A DNA stretch of 59,835 nucleotides from assembly GCA_038244585.1 (NCBI GenBank), contig JBBRTI010000003.1, forward strand, positions 1 through 59,835. Direction: 5' to 3'. This document shows, one piece after another, positions 1-10,800 of the stretch (within the stretch, counting starts at the first letter, position 1; every line of letters starts with the position of its first letter). This DNA comes from UBA4664 sp038244585. Lineage in GTDB: Bacteria > Patescibacteriota > Saccharimonadia > UBA4664. The notes beneath the pieces were generated by a model. That model searched no databases, was not told the DNA's origin, and was given only the letters and a program-made list of their open reading frames with translations. Made by a program: the position numbers and the translations under genes.

Positions 1-476
1 AACTGCTCGACGCCGTTGGCACTGGCCGTGTCGGTGGCAAGAGCCGTCAGCGGGTGTCCCGAGTTACTCGGCGGGGTGCCGACCATTGTGACCGCGTAAC
101 CGTATGAAGTGTAGTTAAGGACGCTGAAGGTGGCGGTCGCTGTTGTGGCAACTGTCGTGGAGAGGACTCCAAGGTTAATTGAGGCGGTATTGACAGTAAA
201 GCTCAAGCGCGGGTCGCTGGTGGTATCGTAACCGCTGTTAGTCTGGAAGCTGGTCGAGCCGGCGTTGCCGACGCCGGTGTCACCGAGCGTCGAACCACCT
301 GACTTATAGCTGGTTGAGATACCTTGGGAATCCCCGCCCGGCCCAATATAACTCTCGTTGATACTGAAGTTGGTGGAGCGAAATGACGGATCACCGGGCG
401 TCACCGCCATGGCCGTAGCCGGCCAGGCCATCAGGGCCGCCAGAGCGTAAATTCCTCTGATTCGCAGTCGTCTCAT
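1..476 (-). CDS. secreted surface protein, N-terminal part (runs off window)
   Basis: An open frame begins with ATG at 476 and stays open to the first base, so the gene is cut by the window edge. The first 24 residues form a signal peptide (basic MRRLRIR, hydrophobic core, cleavage after ATAMA). The mature start is Gly/Ser/Thr-rich with repeats of the type TSYKSGGSTLGDTG, very like the N-terminus of the protein at 16581-17636 (TSSSNYSINGIAGDTAGS). A beta-rich segment follows (LSFTVNTASINLGVLS). It belongs to the same secreted family as the proteins at 14-17.6 kb. An extended -10 promoter lies about 70 bases upstream. Function unknown; a structural or adhesive cell-surface role is inferred from the neighbours. 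Confidence 0.75.
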   Translation of the reverse strand, partial: MRRLRIRGIYALAALMAWPATAMAVTPGDPSFRSTNFSINESYIGPGGDSQGISTSYKSGGSTLGDTGVGNAGSTSFQTNSGYDTTSDPRLSFTVNTASINLGVLSTTVATTATATFSVLNYTSYGYAVTMVGTPPSNSGHPLTALATDTASANGVEQ

Positions 477-543
477 GATATCTATCATGCCTTATACCGT
501 CGATATTTTCAAACCGCTTAGGCTAATTAAACATATGGGGTTT

Positions 544-563
544 GGTTTTATATAGCATAAGCG
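544..563 (-). promoter_or_regulatory. extended -10 promoter for the gene at 476
   Basis: On the minus strand the site reads CGCTTATGCTATATAAAACC: a TTATGC extension directly followed by the -10 hexamer TATATA (549-554). No good -35 is seen 17 bases upstream, as expected of extended -10 promoters. The same TTATGnTATAww pattern occurs at 11940, 19171 and 52809. Confidence 0.5.
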
Positions 564-593
564 CTATATTTAATGCTAAGAGATTATATATAA

Positions 594-1514
594 ATGCCTC
601 CTATTTCCCCCACCCCGCCACAACCTGAACCAAAGCCTACTCCGACCAACAGGTCCTGGTCGCGTATGATGGCGCGGGCCAATAGTGTCTCTAGCGTCAT
701 CGCGCTGCTGGCATTTATATTGCTTGTGGGGAGTATCGCGGGATACTTCTACGCTCAGAGCACCAAGAAGGCTACCGAGCCCGCCAAAACTCAGGTGCAG
801 ACCCTAAGCCAGGACGACATCAAGAAGCTCACCGATGTCAGCACCAGCCTGGGCAATTCCAATCAGACGCTGAACATCGGTGCCAATGCCCTGTTCCGCG
901 GCAAACTGGACGTGACCGGCGATTTTAGTGTCGGCGGACGCTTCAACGCCAACGGGCCGGTTACGCTAAGCGAACTCAATATCAGCGGCACCACGGCCCT
1001 GACTGGGCTCAGCGTAGGATCCAACCTGACAGTATCCGGCCTCACAACGCTGCAAAAAGGCCTTACGGTAGGCCAACTGCTGAGCGTCAACGGCGGCCTC
1101 AACGTCAGTGGCACGGCCAGCGTCAACGCGCTAAACGCGCAATCCATTTCCACCCAAACCATTTCCATTGCCGGCCCGCTGACCATCGGACACCTGCGCA
1201 CTCAAGGCCCCACACCTGGCATTTCAGCCGGCAGTGCCATTGGCGGCGGCGGAACGGTGAGCATCAGCGGCAATGACACCGCCGGTACAGTCAACATCAA
1301 CACCGGCAGCGGAACCACCGGCGGTCTCCTGGCTTCAATCGCCTTCCGTGCCGGTTTTACAGGCGGCGTCCATGTACTGCTGTCGCCCTTGACCGGACCA
1401 AGCGCTTCAACCCCGGTTTACGTCACCCGCACTGCCTCCGGTTTCACTATTCGCACCGACTCGCCTCCCCCAGCCGGCAGCGTTATGGCGTATGATTACT
1501 TCATCACTCAGTAA
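594..1514 (+). CDS. membrane-anchored fibre protein with beta-helical repeats
   Basis: 306 residues. The N-terminus is Pro-rich and cytoplasmic, followed by one membrane segment (about residues 33-53, VIALLAFILLVGSIAGYFYA), which leaves the rest outside. Residues 80-200 are short alternating repeats of the type LNIGANALFRGKLDVTGDFSVGG, with hydrophobic residues every second position and conserved Gly/Asn turns, typical of trimeric beta-helical fibres. The C-terminal 90 residues (GNDTAGTVNINTG to YDYFITQ) form a compact end domain almost identical in layout to that of the gene at 19254-20363 (GNDSAGTVSVNTG to FDYWVIQ). Phage tail-fibre tips have similar architecture. Likely an extracellular fibre; binding partner unknown. 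The next gene starts 18 bases downstream in the same direction. Confidence 0.75.
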   Translation: MPPISPTPPQPEPKPTPTNRSWSRMMARANSVSSVIALLAFILLVGSIAGYFYAQSTKKATEPAKTQVQTLSQDDIKKLTDVSTSLGNSNQTLNIGANALFRGKLDVTGDFSVGGRFNANGPVTLSELNISGTTALTGLSVGSNLTVSGLTTLQKGLTVGQLLSVNGGLNVSGTASVNALNAQSISTQTISIAGPLTIGHLRTQGPTPGISAGSAIGGGGTVSISGNDTAGTVNINTGSGTTGGLLASIAFRAGFTGGVHVLLSPLTGPSASTPVYVTRTASGFTIRTDSPPPAGSVMAYDYFITQ

Positions 1515-1532
1515 AACGACCTGCTACCAACC

Positions 1533-2417
1533 ATGCAAATACGCCGCGGCTTAACTACAAACCTCACCTATTGGCGACGCCAACTGCTATCGCCACGTGG
1601 CGTTTACGTTTTGACCTTTTTAGGTATTGGATTAGTTGTGGCCAGTACCACTATATTGCCGTTCCAGTGGGCCAGACACGAGGCCAGGTCCCAGGACGCA
1701 CAATTCCAAGCCGCCCTGCAAGTGGCCCAAGGTGCCGATGCCATCATGTCCAAAGACAGCGGCCTACGCAAGATTGCCTTGCAACAGATAGGTCCGACCA
1801 ATACGTTCGCCGCCAACTCTTGGGAAGCCGCCGATAACTTCAATTCTCAATCTCCGGGACGGCCCCTGGATATCTGGCCGCCGCTTTTGCCACCATCGTC
1901 CTACCCGTCGCGCTACGTGGCGGCGATAAATAAGGCCAGCCGCGATAGCGAGCCAGCGCGCGTGGCAACAGCTGCTGTCTTCCTTGCTACTAAACGCTTC
2001 CTGCTGCACGACGCCAACGTCACCCGCGCCCTGGTAAACATACTGTCGTACAACCCCCAGACTGATTTTGGAGGCAGCACCACCACTGCCGATCGCGCCA
2101 ACCGCCTGCAACGGGCCAAAGACGGCCTTAGCAAAACCCACGCCAATCTAGCCGATATCAACGCCGGCGACGACCCTAGTCTGGCCGACGTATCCCTGGC
2201 AATACAACACCTGCAAACAGCGCGCGACAATTTTGCTGCCGGCGGTTCATTAGCTGAATGGTCCGACCAAGTAGACCTACAGCAAACAACCATCTTGGGC
2301 AACCGCATCCGCTTCTGGAGCGAGCGCGCCGGCGCACTGGACGAGCGCCTCATTGCCGTCATCAACCAGTTGACCACAGCCCACGCTTCCTGGCTTCATC
2401 TCACCGGAGGATTGTAA
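1533..2417 (+). CDS. membrane-anchored protein of unknown function
   Basis: 294 residues, probably cotranscribed with the fibre gene 18 bases upstream. After a basic N-terminus (RRGLTTNLTYWRRQ) there is one membrane segment (about residues 24-45, YVLTFLGIGLVVASTTIL). The remaining 250 residues are polar and Ala-rich and look alpha-helical, with hydrophobic residues spaced as in a coiled coil or helical bundle. I see no enzyme motif. With a single anchor and a helical outer domain it could be an assembly or scaffolding partner of the fibre, but this is inferred only from the gene order. The gene ends convergently with the giant protein gene, with 2 bases between the stop codons. Confidence 0.6.
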   Translation: MQIRRGLTTNLTYWRRQLLSPRGVYVLTFLGIGLVVASTTILPFQWARHEARSQDAQFQAALQVAQGADAIMSKDSGLRKIALQQIGPTNTFAANSWEAADNFNSQSPGRPLDIWPPLLPPSSYPSRYVAAINKASRDSEPARVATAAVFLATKRFLLHDANVTRALVNILSYNPQTDFGGSTTTADRANRLQRAKDGLSKTHANLADINAGDDPSLADVSLAIQHLQTARDNFAAGGSLAEWSDQVDLQQTTILGNRIRFWSERAGALDERLIAVINQLTTAHASWLHLTGGL

Positions 2418-2419
2418 TT

Positions 2420-5400
2420 CTACTGGGCCCAGAAGTAGTTCTGCTCTTTGCCGGTTTTGGGATCGAACCAAGCGCCGTGACGCAACAGCAAATCAGTTGT
2501 CGGCGCATAGATAAAGGCGTTGGTCTGGAATGTGGGTGCTGACGCGCTGGCCGCTTGGCTCACTCGGAAGTACATCCAGTAGGCGCCGGCGCCATCGGAG
2601 TCATAATATTCGCTCAATCCGTTGGCCGGTTGCCCGCTGATACGGCAGCCAGAGTTAGCCAAACAATCGGTATTGGTACTGATGGTTTCCCACGATGAAG
2701 TGGTGAGGTGGAACACCTCCAGCTTGATATTAGCCGTGGCGGCGCTAACCGTTGATCCGCCGGTCCACTGCACGTTGGCCGGCGTCGTGTTGTCAGTCTG
2801 CTTAATGTTAAACAAATAGTAAGGCTGCTCGTTGGCATTGCCGTAAAGCGTATCGTAGAAGCCATCGTTACTTTGGACGCCGCAGTAACCCATATCGTTA
2901 GCCACCGAGCTACAGTCGGCCGTGGAGTTGCGCGGAGCCAGGCCAAAGTCTAGGTGATATCTAGCGGCGTTGATGCGAGCATTACGCGGTCCGGCCGGAG
3001 TGGTTTCAATAGCGCTGGGTTTTACCGAAGGAATCTTGAGTTTAGCAATTTTTAAATCCAGGTTACTGGCGTCATAATAACTAACCCATGGCATACCGGA
3101 ATAATCAAAGGCGATGGTAGTATATTGGCCTACCGTACCACCTGTATTGATGCTGCCGCAGTTCCAAGCGGTGGAAGTACAGTTACCGCCGCTGGTCACA
3201 AAATGGGCCACCCGCAAGTCGCCTGCACTGGAGTCGTAGTAGCTGATCCACGGGTTGCCGGTGGCATCAAAGGCAATCGACGAATATTGCCCGTCGGAGG
3301 CCGAGTTATCAACCTGCGTACACTGCCAAGCCGCGCTCAAGCTGCAGTTGCCGCCCGTTCCAACGTATTTGGCTACGTCCAGAGCAGTGTTGGTGCCGTC
3401 GTAATAGGTAATCCAAGGCTTGCCATTGGTATCCATACTCATGGAGGTTGACGACGCGCCGGCCGCGTCCACCGAGGTACATTGCCACAAGCTGGAGGTA
3501 CAGCCGCTACCGCCTGCACCCACATATTGAGCTACGCGCAGTTGACCGTTTGCGCTGTCATAATAACTGATCCAGGGCGTACCGCTACTATCAAAACTCA
3601 GGTTAGAAAATTGGCCGGCGGTGACCGTGGCATCAACCGTGGTACAGGTCCAGGCAGTAGAGAGCCCGCAACCAGTGCCGTTGAGGCCAACGTACTGGGC
3701 CATTCGCAACCGGAAGTTGGTGTTATCATAATAGGCTATCCACGGTACATCAGATTTACTGAAGGCAATTGACGTGTATTGTCCTGTCGAACCATTATCG
3801 ATGGCAGAACAGTTCCACAGTGCCGTACCGCCCGTGCTCAAGCAGGAACCACTGGCCGATACTTCTTGCGCCACACGCAACGTTCCCGCCGTGTTATCAC
3901 GGAATGCCACCCACGGGGTGCCATCGCCCGCGAAGGCCAAGGAGCTATGCTGGCCCTTGGTATTGGTAGTTTCCATAGCTGCACACGTCCACTGGGTATT
4001 GGCACAACCTGTGCCTCCGCTGCCCGAATATTTCGCATATCTGAGTGCCGAGTTTGTTGAATCGTAATAGCTAAGCCACGGTCGGCCGGCCGGGTCAAAG
4101 GCAAAACTGTTATAGGTACCGACGCTATTAGTACTTTGGATAGCCTCACAGCCCCAAGTCGCATCGCCGTCGCAGGTAGGAAAACTAGGGTTGGTGTCTT
4201 TTGAAAACCGTAGGTTGGGAGACGCGTCCATTGTGAGAGTAGGATAAGCTGCCACCGTCGTTGGCCCCCGCCACACACCCTTATCATTGCGGTCTGAGGT
4301 CGATGAAGCCAACATGAACCGATAGGTGGCTCCCGCCGTAGCCTGAGTAGTATCCAGCGTAAATGCCACTTCAGTACACTGCCCGACCAGGTTGCCGGCC
4401 GGCAAAATAGAAGTAGTGCCGGTGGTGGAGTTGGTCTGCGCCTGTGACCCGGTACCCCAGACCCCGTTGGTCCATTGCGCGCCGGCCGTGAGACAGTCGG
4501 CGTCGTTTTGGTTAGTGGTATCATTGACGGCCGTCATATCCGCCTGGGACTTAGTGATACCGGCCGGGCTGACACCCGCGATTCCCGCGGCCGGCAGGAT
4601 TTCCCCGCCGCCAGTGACCTGCGCTGTCCTGAGGGATGTGTTAGTGGGGTCATAATAAGCCGCCCACAAGTTCCCGTCAGGTGCTGTCGCCACACTGGTA
4701 AACTGGCCAGTGCTGGTGCCAGTGTTATCCACCGCGCTACAGTTCCAGGCCGCGCTAGTACAGTTACCTCCTGAGCCAACCAGGCGCGCAATCCTTAATG
4801 AAGTATTGGTTGTGTCGGTGTATGACACCGCAATCTGACCGGAGGCATCCGCCGCAAGCGAAGTGTACCGACCAGTATCAGTGCCGGTGTTGTCCACCTG
4901 CCCGCAGGTCCAGCCCGACCCCGTACAGGCAGTGCCGAAGCCACCACCGTTGGTCGCCACCCTCAGGGCACTGCTGGTAGCGTCATAATAACTAACCCAA
5001 GCATTACCTGTGGGGCCAAATAACAGACTGGGGTACGAGCCCGTATCAGTGCCGGTATTGTCCACAGAGGTGCAAGTGAACGCCACAGAACCGGTTGCGC
5101 CACAACCAGTGCCGTTGGAACCGCCGACGAAGTTAGCGACATTCAGCTCCGTAGAGGCTTTGTCGTAATAGGCAATCCACGGCTTGCCGGCATGGTCAAA
5201 GGCGATACTGGAATAATCAATGCCGGTCGCATTACCTTCATCGAGCACGGCGCAGTTAAAGGTAGCCGTTGCGCCACATCCGGTACCACCGGAAGCCACA
5301 TAGGTGGCATATTTATTGCCTTTGAGGGTACCGTTATCATATGAATACGACACCCAGGCGTTACCGGTCTGGTCAAAAGCAATTGAGCTGAACGAGCCGG

Positions 5401-7768
5401 TGGTATTGGCCGTGTTGTCGACCGTCAGACAGTCCCAGGTAGTGGAGCCTCCCGTGCCGCAACCCGTACCGGCGGTGGTGGTATCAGTATGATAATGAGC
5501 CACCTTAAGGTCGGTGTTAGTAGCATCGTAATAACTCACCCACGGGGTGCCGGCACCATCAAAACCCAGAGAAGTATGCTGGCCCAAGTTGGTAGCGGTG
5601 TTTTTATCGATAACTGTGCATTGCCAGGCGCTGGAGCCGCTAGTACCGCAACCCGTGCCGCCATACCCAACGTATTTACCCACCACCAGGCTCTGACCGG
5701 TGGCATCATAATAGCTCACCCAAGGACGACCCGAGAGATCAAAGGCCATGGACGCATATTGACCGGTATCGGTACCCGCTGTATTATCTACCACCCCGCA
5801 ATTGTATTTGGTATCGGTACAGTTGCCGGCCGCGGTATCAGGCAGGGCATGGCCATCAACTTTATGGAAATAGCCGTCACCACGATCATAAAACAGCCCC
5901 AGACTGCCGGATAACGGGTCCACCCCCGTATTGCGAATATGAAACCGCACCGTCAGCCTCTCGCCCTGCCTAACGTTTGTTATGGGTGTGCTGCCAACGG
6001 CTTGGACCGAATCTCCGTCTGCGGTGTTCCCTACTACAGGCACTTGGTCATCGTTCTGCCAAATGTAGCCGTCCTGATTGAGTTTGGGAGGCCCTGGAAC
6101 AGGCACATTCTGCCAGTAGGCGAAGGAAAATGGACCGCCCGTGGAGGCCGAAATGTTGGTACTACTGACTGAGGCGCCACCATCACTGTCGCTCCAGGTT
6201 AAGGTGCCCGTGCTGCTCATTACAACATGTTTAGCGTAGAGCTTGTTGCCGGAGTCGGTAAACATGAGCATCACACGGTTGAGGTGGAATGGGTCTTTGC
6301 GACTTTTGTAATAGCGGGTGGTGGTGGTAGGTAGCGGGGTTGGGGTAAAGTCGGTTGCTTTGGTGAAGGTCCCGGCGTTACCAGTAAAGTAGTCGATGGC
6401 CTGAGAATTTGAGTCGGCGTACATTACGATACTTCTGGTTGTGGCCCCGTTTATCATCCAGTTGGCCGTCACTAGTTTATTGCCTTGAGTCGGGCCTTCA
6501 CAGGAAGTATCAGCGTTCTGGGTACCCGTCCAAGTACTCCCCGACCAATAACCTAGAGACAAGTCGGAACTACCGGCTTCGATGGCACCAAACACGATTT
6601 CATTGGTCTGAGGATTGGCTGACATGTCTAAACTGGTGCCAGAGTCCGAAACGGTAGGTACGTTGGCTGTAGCCTGCCAGGTACAACTCGCCCCGCCGCC
6701 GGTACACCGTTTGTACTGAATGTGGTTGGTGCCCGTTCCGTTCAGTCCCCAGGCAATCATCAAGTTGCCACTCACCGACTCAAATGCCAGGTCGAAGGCT
6801 TCCACATCCTGATATGTTGTTGAGGATACGGTATCAAGCGTAGTTGTGAGGGCTGCGCTAGGCTCATTGCCCCAGCTGGTTCCATTCCAGGTCATAGCCG
6901 ACAAGTCGCGGTTTGAGTCTCCCCAAATAGCGGCCAGAGTATTTGTATTGGGATCTGATTGCATTTCCACCCAGTCAACCGAGCCGGAGGTGCGCGCGGG
7001 ACTAATGTTGGTAGCCGAGCTCCAATTGCCACCGCCACAGCCTTTCGTACCAGATTTGGTGCGGGTTGCCAACTCATTGGAGCCGGTGCTGCCCGTGGCA
7101 TACAGCACGACGACATTGCCGCTTATTTTCTCATATTCCAATTCGAACGGACGAATGTTGGTTTGGTTGGTGGTAGTGGCCGTCCACTCGTTGCTCCAAC
7201 TTGTACCGTCATAGCACATAGCCTGGAGCGTAGATGGAGATATTTTGTAGACCGCAATAGCCTCAGTCATAATGGGTGAGGTCTTCATCACGAAGCTGGT
7301 GGCGACAGCATTTGAAGCAGTAGTCTGTTCCGTGTCGAAACTATCGGTGCTTTCGGAGTAGTTTTTAAACCGTGGCGTGGTATTACCGGAGAGGGCGTAA
7401 ATAGTTAGGCCGTCCCCTATCGCGATGGACGCGTTGGCGGCGGGCGGAGTTAGCAGGAATGAGAACAGGGATAGAAAAAACGTCAGAGCAAACACCGCTA
7501 CGGCTACTACGTTCATGCGCCGGGTTCGCTCAATTTTATTCTTACGATTCGCCCGATTGCGGTGCTTAAGAATGGACATGTTGTGGGTAATTGTATGTAT
7601 CAGAACATTTATGGGGCCGCCAAATTGTGCTCGAAGGTAGTTAATCGGCCGCAATAATACCGACAATAGATGCTGAGCTGGAGTCAGCGGCGCATTAAAA
7701 CTAGCCGGCTGCACGCGTGCTGTCGGACGCTGGGAGCGAGTTGGGCGACGGAACCCGTCTACGCTCAT
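2420..7768 (-). CDS. giant secreted protein with two blocks of seven propeller-like repeats
   Basis: 1782 residues from the first ATG. A long basic leader precedes one hydrophobic segment (about residues 87-108) ending PPAANA, so the real start may be the ATG at 7579 (MSILKHRNR), giving a normal signal peptide. The first 530 mature residues hold irregular repeats around GTSWSNEW and LYATGS. Fourteen copies of a 50-60-residue unit follow, in two blocks of seven (about residues 640-1050 and 1195-1580). Each unit has WxC, a VDNT-like turn, GQYTSIAFD, PWVSYYD, an LRVA strand and, in most copies, a second Cys in GTGC. This fits two seven-bladed beta-propellers with a disulphide per blade. Domains built around NDDQVPVVG and VFHLTTSSWET fill the linker and the C-terminus. 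Probably an adhesin or carbohydrate binder; ligand unknown. Confidence 0.75.
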   Translation of the reverse strand: MSVDGFRRPTRSQRPTARVQPASFNAPLTPAQHLLSVLLRPINYLRAQFGGPINVLIHTITHNMSILKHRNRANRKNKIERTRRMNVVAVAVFALTFFLSLFSFLLTPPAANASIAIGDGLTIYALSGNTTPRFKNYSESTDSFDTEQTTASNAVATSFVMKTSPIMTEAIAVYKISPSTLQAMCYDGTSWSNEWTATTTNQTNIRPFELEYEKISGNVVVLYATGSTGSNELATRTKSGTKGCGGGNWSSATNISPARTSGSVDWVEMQSDPNTNTLAAIWGDSNRDLSAMTWNGTSWGNEPSAALTTTLDTVSSTTYQDVEAFDLAFESVSGNLMIAWGLNGTGTNHIQYKRCTGGGASCTWQATANVPTVSDSGTSLDMSANPQTNEIVFGAIEAGSSDLSLGYWSGSTWTGTQNADTSCEGPTQGNKLVTANWMINGATTRSIVMYADSNSQAIDYFTGNAGTFTKATDFTPTPLPTTTTRYYKSRKDPFHLNRVMLMFTDSGNKLYAKHVVMSSTGTLTWSDSDGGASVSSTNISASTGGPFSFAYWQNVPVPGPPKLNQDGYIWQNDDQVPVVGNTADGDSVQAVGSTPITNVRQGERLTVRFHIRNTGVDPLSGSLGLFYDRGDGYFHKVDGHALPDTAAGNCTDTKYNCGVVDNTAGTDTGQYASMAFDLSGRPWVSYYDATGQSLVVGKYVGYGGTGCGTSGSSAWQCTVIDKNTATNLGQHTSLGFDGAGTPWVSYYDATNTDLKVAHYHTDTTTAGTGCGTGGSTTWDCLTVDNTANTTGSFSSIAFDQTGNAWVSYSYDNGTLKGNKYATYVASGGTGCGATATFNCAVLDEGNATGIDYSSIAFDHAGKPWIAYYDKASTELNVANFVGGSNGTGCGATGSVAFTCTSVDNTGTDTGSYPSLLFGPTGNAWVSYYDATSSALRVATNGGGFGTACTGSGWTCGQVDNTGTDTGRYTSLAADASGQIAVSYTDTTNTSLRIARLVGSGGNCTSAAWNCSAVDNTGTSTGQFTSVATAPDGNLWAAYYDPTNTSLRTAQVTGGGEILPAAGIAGVSPAGITKSQADMTAVNDTTNQNDADCLTAGAQWTNGVWGTGSQAQTNSTTGTTSILPAGNLVGQCTEVAFTLDTTQATAGATYRFMLASSTSDRNDKGVWRGPTTVAAYPTLTMDASPNLRFSKDTNPSFPTCDGDATWGCEAIQSTNSVGTYNSFAFDPAGRPWLSYYDSTNSALRYAKYSGSGGTGCANTQWTCAAMETTNTKGQHSSLAFAGDGTPWVAFRDNTAGTLRVAQEVSASGSCLSTGGTALWNCSAIDNGSTGQYTSIAFSKSDVPWIAYYDNTNFRLRMAQYVGLNGTGCGLSTAWTCTTVDATVTAGQFSNLSFDSSGTPWISYYDSANGQLRVAQYVGAGGSGCTSSLWQCTSVDAAGASSTSMSMDTNGKPWITYYDGTNTALDVAKYVGTGGNCSLSAAWQCTQVDNSASDGQYSSIAFDATGNPWISYYDSSAGDLRVAHFVTSGGNCTSTAWNCGSINTGGTVGQYTTIAFDYSGMPWVSYYDASNLDLKIAKLKIPSVKPSAIETTPAGPRNARINAARYHLDFGLAPRNSTADCSSVANDMGYCGVQSNDGFYDTLYGNANEQPYYLFNIKQTDNTTPANVQWTGGSTVSAATANIKLEVFHLTTSSWETISTNTDCLANSGCRISGQPANGLSEYYDSDGAGAYWMYFRVSQAASASAPTFQTNAFIYAPTTDLLLRHGAWFDPKTGKEQNYFWAQ

Positions 7769-7850
7769 GCTGAAACGCTGCTAAATACCACTCTCATCAT
7801 GATTGAGTATATCATTTACGCTTATGCTAGCCCAGACCAGAACGGCAGTT

Positions 7851-10800
7851 TTAGAAGCTAGCACGGTAATCAAAGCGGATCTCACCGGCCAGGGCACTGT
7901 TGCTCGTGGACGATGAATTCAGACGTACCCGGAAGGTAGCGACTTCGTTAGCCGCAAAACCGCAAGCAGTTATAGTTCCTGAGAGCGGGTTTTCCGACCA
8001 ACCCCCGGTGTTTGAAGTAATAGTGGTCGTAGTGCCGCACTGCGTGCCGTTGGCGCGGAATAATGCCAGTTGGACGCTATCGTTAACGGTCGAACGGAAG
8101 CCCCACATATTGACGGTGGTATCGGAGGCAAAAGCGTTGAAGTCGCTGGGGATGATGTAGTGGACATAGACGTCATAGGTCTGGTTGCTCGTATTGATGG
8201 AGTTCCACTTGTAATAGTTGTGGACGTCGCCAGCGGTAGGACAGAATGCCACGGTGGTCGTGATGGTCAGGCTGGCCAAGTTGGAAGCGGCGCAGAAATC
8301 AGAGGTCATAGTTCCGGTAGTGCCTGTCGCGGCGCTGGCACTCATGGTAGCGCCGGGGTATTCCGGCGATAAGTTAATGCGGCGCGTGGGGCGGGCCGTA
8401 CCGTTGTAAGTAACGGCTTTAGTTGTGGCATCAAATGATGAGTTGTTGGTGGAGTCACCAATTTGGACCAGGTTGGCGAGTTCCACCGTGCCCGTAACAT
8501 ACAACGCCGAGTTAGCCAGGGTACCGTTGCCGAGCGTCGGTGAGCCGCTGCCTAATCGGACTTTGAACTGGCTAGAATCAATCGTCATGACACCGTTGCC
8601 TAACGTCGCGATGCCGGTGGATGTCATGTTGCCGTTGGTCTGGACGCTGAAGACAGTCGAAGATGATGCTTGTAGGTTGACTAGCGTGGTGCCGGCCGTC
8701 TTGTTGATAAACAGTGAGGTATTGGTCGACGTATCGCCTTGGGCGGTGCCAGGTGCCAGCTGGACATACCCGCCCGCATAGAAGGCCGCGTAGGTGCTGC
8801 CGCAGGTCGAGGCGTAGGTCGTACAAATCTGGTAAGTTCCGGTGGTGGCGGTAGCAAACTGGTAGATGACGGCCGCAGTAGGATTGGCGAAGCCAACGCT
8901 TGTAGTGAAACCCGCGTTGGTGCCCGATAGCGTGGTGCCGGCGGCGGCTCCCTGCAAGGTCAGCGACCCGGCCGCCTTGCCGACCGTGACGCCGGAGGCG
9001 GTAGTGGTACCGATATTGATGGCGGTAGCCCCGCTGGCATCGATGGCGCCGGCCGAACTGAACGTGATGCCGGTGACACCGCTGACCGCTCCAGCTCCGG
9101 TTACGCCACCGGCGTTGTTGGCGATGCCGCCGGTGACCGAGGCACCGCCATTGGCGGACAACAACCCCGTGACGTTGACTGCGCTATTGAAGTTGGCCGA
9201 GTTGGTAACGGTCAGACCGTTGGCCGTCAGGAGCCCGGAAGTATTAACGATAGCCAGTTGCGACGTCGCACCCAGCGTTTGGCCGTTGATGGTGCCGCTG
9301 GTTACAGCACCGCCGGCTGCCACCGCGAACTTACTAGTTTCACTACCGCTGGCGCCGCTCCACAAGTCCAATAAATTGCCTCCTATGGCGGCGTTGGTCA
9401 GCTTGGCAAATATCAGAGCATTGCCGGCGCCGGCGTTGGCTGCCGCGGTCACCTTAAGCGCCGAACCGGTTCCGGCACCGCTGTCGAGCTGGAGTACGTC
9501 GGCGGTAGCAGCTCCGGTGTTGGCGAAGCGGTACAGATACTGGCCGGCCGTCAGTCCGACCGACGATGACTCATTAGCGATGTTCTTGCGCAAGTTCGTC
9601 GTGGTACAGGAATTGATGTCGCTCGTACAAATATTATAGGTTGTCGCGCTACTCGGCGCGGCAAATTGGTAAGTTGCCACTGTGGCCGACGATACGGCGT
9701 TGACCGTGGTGTTGCCAAAAACCAGCTTGGAAGCCGAACCACCCTGAACTATGGTTGTCGCTGTCGAATTCCCCACGTTTATGGCGGACGCATTGGAGGT
9801 ACCAAGGTTCACAATTCCTGTAGTCGATGTTGCCGTACCCGAGTCAATTGTGACGTTACCCGAGGTACCGGCGCTGGCGTTGCCGGAAGTTAGCGTGACG
9901 GCGGAACTGACGGCGGCATCAGCCGATTTGAAAGCTCCTCCGCCGGTAATCGTACTGTTTGCCGTCACGGTGGTCGCGCCGGAAATGGCTCCGGCATTAG
10001 TCACGCCACCGCTCTGATTATCCAAACCGCCGGTCAGTTTCAAACTCCCAGTAAGACTGTTCTGGGCGGCGCTGGTTACGTTCAGCGTACCATTAGTGAG
10101 GGTCAAGTTGCCGGCGGACACTGTGACATTCGAGGTGACTCCCAGCGTACCGGTAATAGCTGAGTTGCCTGTGACGCCAATGCCGCCGGCCTGCACAGTT
10201 ACGGCTCCGGCCGAGGTTACAGTGCCGGAAAACTGCGCCGTCGAAGTTATAGTCTGACCATTAATAGCACCTGCGGCCGTCACCGCACCGGCACTCGTGA
10301 CGCTGAATTTACTCACACTAGCTGCCTGTATATCCAATAAGTTGCCGCTGGGCGCGACGTTGGTATTGTTGGCAAAGATAACCGCGGCACCGCCCACTGG
10401 GTTTCCGGACTGGGTTACGCTAAGGGCTGATCCCGTACCTGCCCCAGTCAGTTGCAGCACGTTGCCGGAGGTGTTGGTGAGGCCCATCAGGTACCCGGCG
10501 ACGCCGGCACTGGACGTGTCGGCCGCGTTCTTAGCCAGGTAATTTCCGACGGCCAAGTACGTTCCGGAACAAGTACCGACGACTGTAGTACATACGGTCC
10601 CGCCGGCGTTACTGAACGTCGTAGTAGTGGTAGCCGTCGGGTTGGCAAAGGCAACAGTAGAAGAAAATGTCCCCGCCGCATTCGACATTACCAGGCTGGA
10701 TGAGGCAGCCGCCCCCTGGATCGATACCGTAGCCGGCGTAGCGCCATTGTGGCCGACAGTGATATTAGGCGCGTTCGTGGCTCCGATGTTCAAATTGCCC

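Noticed and set aside
2420..7768. CRISPR or DNA-level tandem repeat in the giant gene
   Set aside because: The repeats are diverged at the DNA level and clear only in protein; there are no spacers.
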